From Archangium sp. (GTDB lineage: Bacteria > Myxococcota > Myxococcia > Myxococcales > Myxococcaceae): a stretch of 64,000 nucleotides of DNA. Each line of letters opens with the position of its first letter. Position 1 is the stretch's first letter. The stretch spans positions 1 to 64,000 of the forward strand of contig JAUXRX010000057.1 in NCBI GenBank assembly GCA_030681645.1, given 5' to 3'. The notes below the pieces were generated by a model. The model did not search any database. It saw nothing but the letters and a program-made list of their open reading frames with translations, and was not told the DNA's origin. Shown piece after piece: positions 63,646 through 64,000 of this stretch. The position numbers and the translations under genes were made by a program.

Positions 63646-64000
63646 CTACTTCTGCGGCTTCCCGGCGGCGTCGATCTTGTCGCCGTTGCTGATGCTGATT
63701 CGCACCAGCTCGCGCAGGATCCGGTTGCGCTTGATGTTGCCGAGGATCTCCTTGAGGTCTTCGTAGACGGTCGGGTCGTTGATCACCGCGCCCAGCGTGC
63801 CCTCGCCGGCGTTGACCCTCGCGGTGATCTTCTTCACGTCAGAAACCGCCGAGGCGAGATCACCCAGCAGCGACTTCGCGTCGCCGTAGACCAGCTGGTA
63901 GACCGCGCCGTCCTTGGTGGTCTTCGCGTCGTGAATGAGCTTGGCCAGCTCGTCGGCCGCCTCGCCCAGGTCGGTCACCGCCGTGGCGACCTTCTTGTCG
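63646..64000 (-). CDS. MlaD/MCE-family protein, C-terminal part (cut by window end)
   Basis: Only the last 117 residues are seen. The text GEGTLGAVINDPTVYEDLKEILGNIKRNRILRELVR is typical of the C-terminal helical part of MCE/MlaD proteins of lipid transport systems, after a long coiled-coil region (AADELAKLIHDAKTTKDGAVYQLVYGDAKSLLGDLASAVSDVKKI). The start and MCE domain lie beyond the right edge. The usual role is periplasmic lipid transfer between membranes. Confidence 0.82.
   Translation of the reverse strand, partial: DKKVATAVTDLGEAADELAKLIHDAKTTKDGAVYQLVYGDAKSLLGDLASAVSDVKKITARVNAGEGTLGAVINDPTVYEDLKEILGNIKRNRILRELVRISISNGDKIDAAGKPQK

Overview
The window is a GC-rich, densely coded bacterial chromosome segment with both strands in use, many GTG/TTG starts and many 4-base start/stop overlaps (ATGA, GTGA, TTGA). 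The gene content points to a myxobacterium-like organism: cell-surface lipoproteins with Gly-rich linkers and repeated 'DAG' motifs, a MYXO-CTERM-like tail, several large hybrid sensor kinases, a caspase-like peptidase, a deoxyhypusine-synthase-like protein, a membrane adenylate cyclase and secreted metalloproteases. This assignment is inferred from gene content; no rRNA or other species marker is present.

Layout. 0-5 kb (minus): yraN, a YhaN-like pseudo-ATPase, rplS, then a Gly-rich lipoprotein coupled to an OmpA/thrombospondin-repeat protein. 5-9 kb (plus): rplY, pth, a TPP riboswitch, thiC and a small coupled gene. 9-14 kb (minus): sensor kinase and response regulator, a matrixin protease apparently fused to a second secreted protein, tRNA-Glu and an NAD(P)-binding protein. 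14-17 kb: a Cys-rich surface lipoprotein, tRNA-Gly, and a two-gene AhpD/CMD-like unit whose second gene has an in-frame TGA exactly where the resolving-site Cys is expected, followed by a good bacterial SECIS-like hairpin. I read it as a selenoprotein. 17-20 kb: an ECF sigma / anti-sigma / caspase operon with ATGA overlaps. 20-30 kb: membrane adenylate cyclase, beta-propeller lipoprotein, a lipoprotein with a duplicated Cys module, and a beta-barrel coupled to a 1573-residue zinc metalloprotease lipoprotein.

30-38 kb: a U32 peptidase-family (RlhA/TrhP-like) RNA hydroxylase coupled to a chorismate mutase, an L,D-transpeptidase, a frameshifted DUF1016 nuclease carrying a 29-bp inverted repeat, decayed small genes and a TetR regulator. 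38-45 kb: membrane protein, SDR, DUF1795 (EagR-like) protein, haloperoxidase-like protein, lipoproteins, a cytochrome c and a RelA/SpoT-domain protein. 45-57 kb: a peptidase/beta-propeller/beta-barrel fusion, a beta-CASP metallo-hydrolase, a sirtuin, a VapBC-type pair, a HTH-TPR protein, a deoxyhypusine-synthase-like enzyme, a choice-of-anchor lipoprotein, an Rrf2 regulator and a PHP phosphoesterase. 57-64 kb (minus): a FecR-domain protein, two large sensor kinases and the end of an MlaD/MCE gene.

Two families of short palindromic GC-rich repeats are scattered between genes. Family A carries the core CCGCTCGGGGTGAACGG and family B resembles CCCTCTCCCCGCTGCGCAGG. Family A has also entered coding sequence: it forms the tail of one protein, lies inside another, and sits directly before the signal peptide of two others, where its GTG could be a start codon. 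Two arrays of degenerate hexamers lie at 1-240 and about 30400-30545. Several genes at 30-37 kb carry single-base frameshifts at or near G/C runs, so either local decay or sequence error is possible there.
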